A stretch of DNA of 64,000 nucleotides from Ceriagrion tenellum (lineage: Eukaryota > Arthropoda > Insecta > Odonata > Coenagrionidae). The stretch is taken from positions 30,127,925 through 30,191,924 of the forward strand of contig OY720637.1 in assembly GCA_963169105.1 (NCBI GenBank), given 5' to 3'. Position 1 is the first letter of the stretch. Each line of letters begins with the position of its first letter. Shown piece by piece: positions 61,110 through 64,000 of this stretch. The notes under the pieces were generated by a model. It saw nothing but the letters and a program-made list of their open reading frames with translations, made no database searches and was not told where the DNA came from. Made by a program: the position numbers and the translations under genes.

Positions 61110-61616
61110 CAGTTTTGTTAAGCGTATATTACTAAGGTCCTCGGGTGATAAATTCAAAGAGAGATACTACTTCCCTCGGGTTAGGCCACACCTCGAATAC
61201 ACCGCGAGAATTGGGGACTCTGGTCGAAAAGATTTAACAAAAAAAATAATAAAATGCAAAGAAAAGCTACTCACTGCGTTAAAAACTGCTACGAGCGTAC
61301 ATATAGTGTTTCGCATCGTTTAGAGGGATTAAGGTGGGAGCCCCAAGAGACTTGGAGGCTACACGCTAGGCTTAACTTGCTTGAGAAATTCAGAACTGGT
61401 GTGTTTCAGAGTGGCACATAGAATATTTTCATGACGCCTCACTTCGTCTGTAGGTCTGACAGAAGCGATAAAATAAGAGAGGTACATTTCCGAACAGATA
61501 GGTACAAAAACTCGTTCTTTTCGCGTAAAATAAGCGACCACAGTAAAAACTGAGCTCCACTAAATACACTCACATCATACACGTCACCATTTCTCCTCCC
61601 AAAACTTTATCCCTTA

Positions 61617-61730
61617 GTTTCGACACTGCGTGTCATCCTGAGGATGACACGCGGTGTCGAAACCATGGTCGAGTCGAATTATATTAAATTGTTTGGAATA
61701 AAACAAAGTACATATCTTTTATTATGAGTC
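61617..61730 (+). mobile_element. 114-bp hairpin element, 10-bp target duplication
   Basis: TTATCCCTTA is duplicated exactly at 61607-61616 and 61731-61740. The inserted unit starts with a long hairpin (GTTTCGACACTGCGTGTCAT / GATGACACGCGGTGTCGAAAC around CCTGAG). It continues CCATGGTCGAGTCG, an AT-rich part with GGAATAAAAC, and TTTTATTATGAGTC. It contains no protein frame. The CGAAACCATGGTC end is shared with 49439-49607. Confidence 0.85.
61638..61663 (+). ncRNA. Hammerhead-like motif within the 114-bp insertion
   Basis: CTGAGGA-T, stem GACAC-GCG-GTGTC, GAAAC. This follows the box order of the hammerhead core (CUGANGA, stem II, GAAA). However, there is an extra U before the stem, and stems I and III are not convincingly formed, so catalytic activity is doubtful. 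Confidence 0.3.
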
Positions 61731-61832
61731 TTATCCCTTATATCTTTACACAGCTGGTGTCCTAACACCCCCTGCCACATCGCCATGCGGCGGCTCGCAG
61801 GGTAGTATGTAGATGTAGATAAGTATTAATTT

Positions 61833-62737
61833 CTCCTTGCTGAATCAAAAATTAAGAGAGTTCCGATGTTTCATTGGTGCAGTGTGAAATGACTGCTACT
61901 CGACCGTGTAAAAACCATTGGTTAAACCACTTTACATCTTAACCAAACCTTTTTCTCTTGAAAGAGTTTCTCAAGCACCTCTTGCGCCTAGTTCATTTCC
62001 ATTCTGCTTCACGAGACCGACTTGCCCCACTATTGTCTCCCTCAATCCCTTATGGATGTCTCCGTCCCCACTTACCCCAAGGTTGTTTGGCTTCCCTGCA
62101 ATCCTCCTCGTGATTATTTCTCGCCGTCCTCCGTCGCTTTGCGCCCTCTGTCTACATGACATTTTATTGACTCTTATTGTTGGTGCAAGTGATATGTTTT
62201 TCATTTATTAGTCGCTAAGATAAAGTAGATTTGCGTTTTATGTAGAGACATGGAGCCTCGTTTAAGTTATTCTTTATTTACTCATCGAAAAGGCGTGACT
62301 CTCGAAATCATGAGCATGGACGCCTCCCTTACCTGTATTACCTTACGTGTAGTGATTTTATTGTCTGCACTCGTATGAAGCATTTAAATACTTCCTTTAT
62401 GGCTTTAACCTGCCCCCCTAGAAATATTTTTCTCCCTGTATATATATTTTTAAAATTTTTGAATGGAGGTTCACGTTCATTTCCATTATTAGTTTCTAGC
62501 TGTTGTTTTAAAAAAATGATCAGAAAAGGGAAAAGGACCTTAACCCCACTATTTGTGGAAGTGGAGAGAATATCCATGTCTTGAATGTATTTCCGTTATA
62601 TATTGGATTCACCTTCACCAGACACCAACCGGCAACATCTACGTATGAATTGTGGCTACTAATATTCTTCTTTAATGTATTAGAATAGTCTGCAGTGCAT
62701 GATGCATGTAATAACAACCAATAATCCTTTTCTTATT
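61833..62737. other. Unassigned DNA
   Basis: Slightly GC-richer at 61970-62160 with a 77-codon minus frame (61971-62204) of unknown nature. CCTCCCTTACCTGTATTACC near 62325 recalls SINE S2. Otherwise featureless. Confidence 0.35.
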
Positions 62738-62738
62738 A

Positions 62739-62900
62739 TGTAGATACAAACCATCTAGCTGCATGTGACCCTGTTCTCTAGCATGTCTCCCTTAACTATC
62801 CTACTTGCATGGCAATAGTGTATGTTTGGTGATCTTCACCCCCTGCCACACACCCTCGTGGTGGCTCGCAGGGTATTACGTAGACGTAGACATAGACGTA
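62739..62900 (+). mobile_element. SINE-like repeat with CR1-like hairpin tail (copy B)
   Basis: Nearly identical to 38869-39032 over the full length, differing at a handful of positions (for example AACTATCC for AAATATCC). It ends in a GTAGACGTAGACATAGACG tail. High identity suggests recent activity. Confidence 0.8.
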
Positions 62901-64000
62901 TCATATATTCAAAAATGGGTCATTAAAACTCAGTTTTGAGATGTTCCCACCTTACATATTGCACTTCTGAAATATTTTGTGATGTGAGTCGGCAAGTATT
63001 CTTGTTTGCTGTGCAATTAGTGAGAAGTCTTTTCGAATTTCACGTGTTGATCGTGTTACGAAATAAGATCTAATATCTAACTTCAGTTGAGAAAGCAACG
63101 GTAAACATTTTAGTTGTAACTACTGGAACTTTTTTTTTGCTTCGCCAGCATTACAGATGGTTAGTTTCTTCTATGTTTGTTCTGCATATGAATTCTCCCG
63201 CCAACATTTGTCAGTTAATGTTTGCTTGACAGAACTTTCCCGTTTGGGCTCTAACAGGAGGAGAAAAATCTTCAAATGACTCCAACTAGCCCTGTTGGGA
63301 GTTAAGTTTTTACTGACTCAAAACCTCACCATTTACCTCACTACCACTAGTCCTAACCGGACCCACATCTACCTTTATCTATCTTATTATCTTATCTTGA
63401 GACTTACCAGTGATCGCAGAATAGGTGTCTTGATGGATTTTACCACATCAGCTCTCCCGTGGGTGAATTCAAGGCAATGATATTGAAGATTCAACTATCC
63501 AATCTGAATATTTTTTTAATGTCCGTTGTAAATAAATATTGTTTTCCTAATGTGTACTTACTTTCAAGGTCGTGGGAGCGATTTTTGTCCATGAGCATGT
63601 TTGCGTGAAAATTTGCGTATGTGCTCTGGTTGGTGTTGTATATAGACAAATGTGAAAAGAAGGCATCGTACTGAATTGTTTTTTTTTTGCATTTCAACTT
63701 TATATCAGCGGGTAGCCTTCAGGCAAATGAGATAAATTTCGTCATAATTCTTTTTCTGTGTATATCTCTCTGTACTCGAGCTCTAATATTAATGTATACT
63801 TTTTGTATGTTCTTAGTGGACCAAGTGGTCCAAGAACAATAAATATTTCTTTATCTTTATAATTCGATTATATATGTGCAGATTTTCTTTGAACGCCAAG
63901 TTACGCGGTCGTATTATTTTTTGGTTTCAGACAAGTATCAAGGTATCACGCAGATTCTAAAAAGTACTTTCATATCGAATATATGGATAAATTTTGAATA
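62901..64000. other. Unassigned AT-rich DNA; small hairpin at 63814-63842
   Basis: TTCTTAGTGGACCA / AGTGGTCCAAGAAC can fold, and is followed by AATAAATATTTCTTTATC. This looks like the terminal hairpin and tail of another retroelement. Nothing else is recognised. Confidence 0.35.

Larger units (their letters stand above)
61110..61832 (+). pseudogene. CR1-like LINE 3' end with hairpin tail, interrupted
   Basis: Plus strand pieces: ATPRIHREN-like (RPHLEYTA region), KMQRKATHCVKNCYERTYSV, SHRLEGLRWEPQETWRLHAR, LNLLEKFRTGVFQSGT, TPHFVCRSDRSDKIREVHFR, TDRYKNSFFPRKISDHSKN, then IYTAGVLTPPATSPCGGSQG, whose DNA is the terminal hairpin, and a GTAGATGTAGATAAG tail. It is more complete than its relatives at 33872 and 53070. 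A 114-bp insertion splits it at 61617-61730. Shifts and stops are present and the RT catalytic core is absent. Confidence 0.88.

Noticed and set aside
61638..61663. Calling a certified hammerhead ribozyme
   Set aside because: The boxes are in the right order, but an extra base precedes stem II and stems I and III are not established, so only a hammerhead-like motif is claimed.
1..64000. CRISPR arrays, bacterial operons, rRNA or telomeric repeats
   Set aside because: None of the required patterns (regular spacers, ribosome binding sites with long frames, conserved rRNA segments, TTAGG runs) is present.

Overview
This window looks like nuclear DNA of an animal, most likely an arthropod and probably an insect. 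There are no operons, no long open frames and no recognisable complete host gene. It is AT-rich DNA crowded with decayed transposable elements of animal type: several non-LTR retrotransposon (LINE) families, tRNA-derived SINEs, a mariner element, small inverted-repeat elements with TA, TTAA, TTA or 8-bp target duplications, and many small palindromic elements resembling Penelope-like terminal repeats. Species cannot be settled from the sequence alone.

Layout. 1-5.3 kb: a LINE-A 3' end with tandem 3'-UTR repeats, a Harbinger-like element, an ACGCG array with a promoter-like patch, a TTAA element, two SINEs, and a CpG-rich patch with possible small host exons. 6-14.6 kb: LINE-B, an internally deleted mariner, LINE-A, a GC patch with an RFX X-box, a SINE/LINE-B composite, and a hAT-type element nested in another inverted-repeat element. 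15.8-27 kb: LINE C-termini, two copies of a piggyBac-like element (one inside a LINE 3' end), a TA-flanked element inside LINE-A, a SINE, and a cluster of palindromes. 27.5-37 kb: a second X-box, further SINEs, LINE-A and CR1-like fragments, a minisatellite and a fold-back SINE pair. 37-50 kb: long featureless stretches with SINEs, LINE pieces and two strong hairpins. 50-64 kb: the best preserved reverse transcriptase (53.57-54.78 kb, minus), a candidate host exon (55.5 kb, plus), a textbook recursive splice site (57.53 kb, plus), and a CR1-like LINE carrying a clean 114-bp hairpin insertion.

Interpretation. The recursive splice site, a 24-nt microexon candidate and a candidate first coding exon are all on the plus strand, so much of the window may lie in one or more very long plus-strand introns. 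This is inference. The mobile elements do not form a pathway. Their relations are nesting (element in element) and parasitism (SINEs sharing LINE 3' ends). The most unusual recurring item is a short motif, CTGARGA, a variable stem-loop, then GAAAC. It appears in at least seven places, with stem sequence changing while pairing is kept, and resembles the hammerhead-type core known from Penelope-like elements.

LINE-A, -B, -C and -D are working names used only here.
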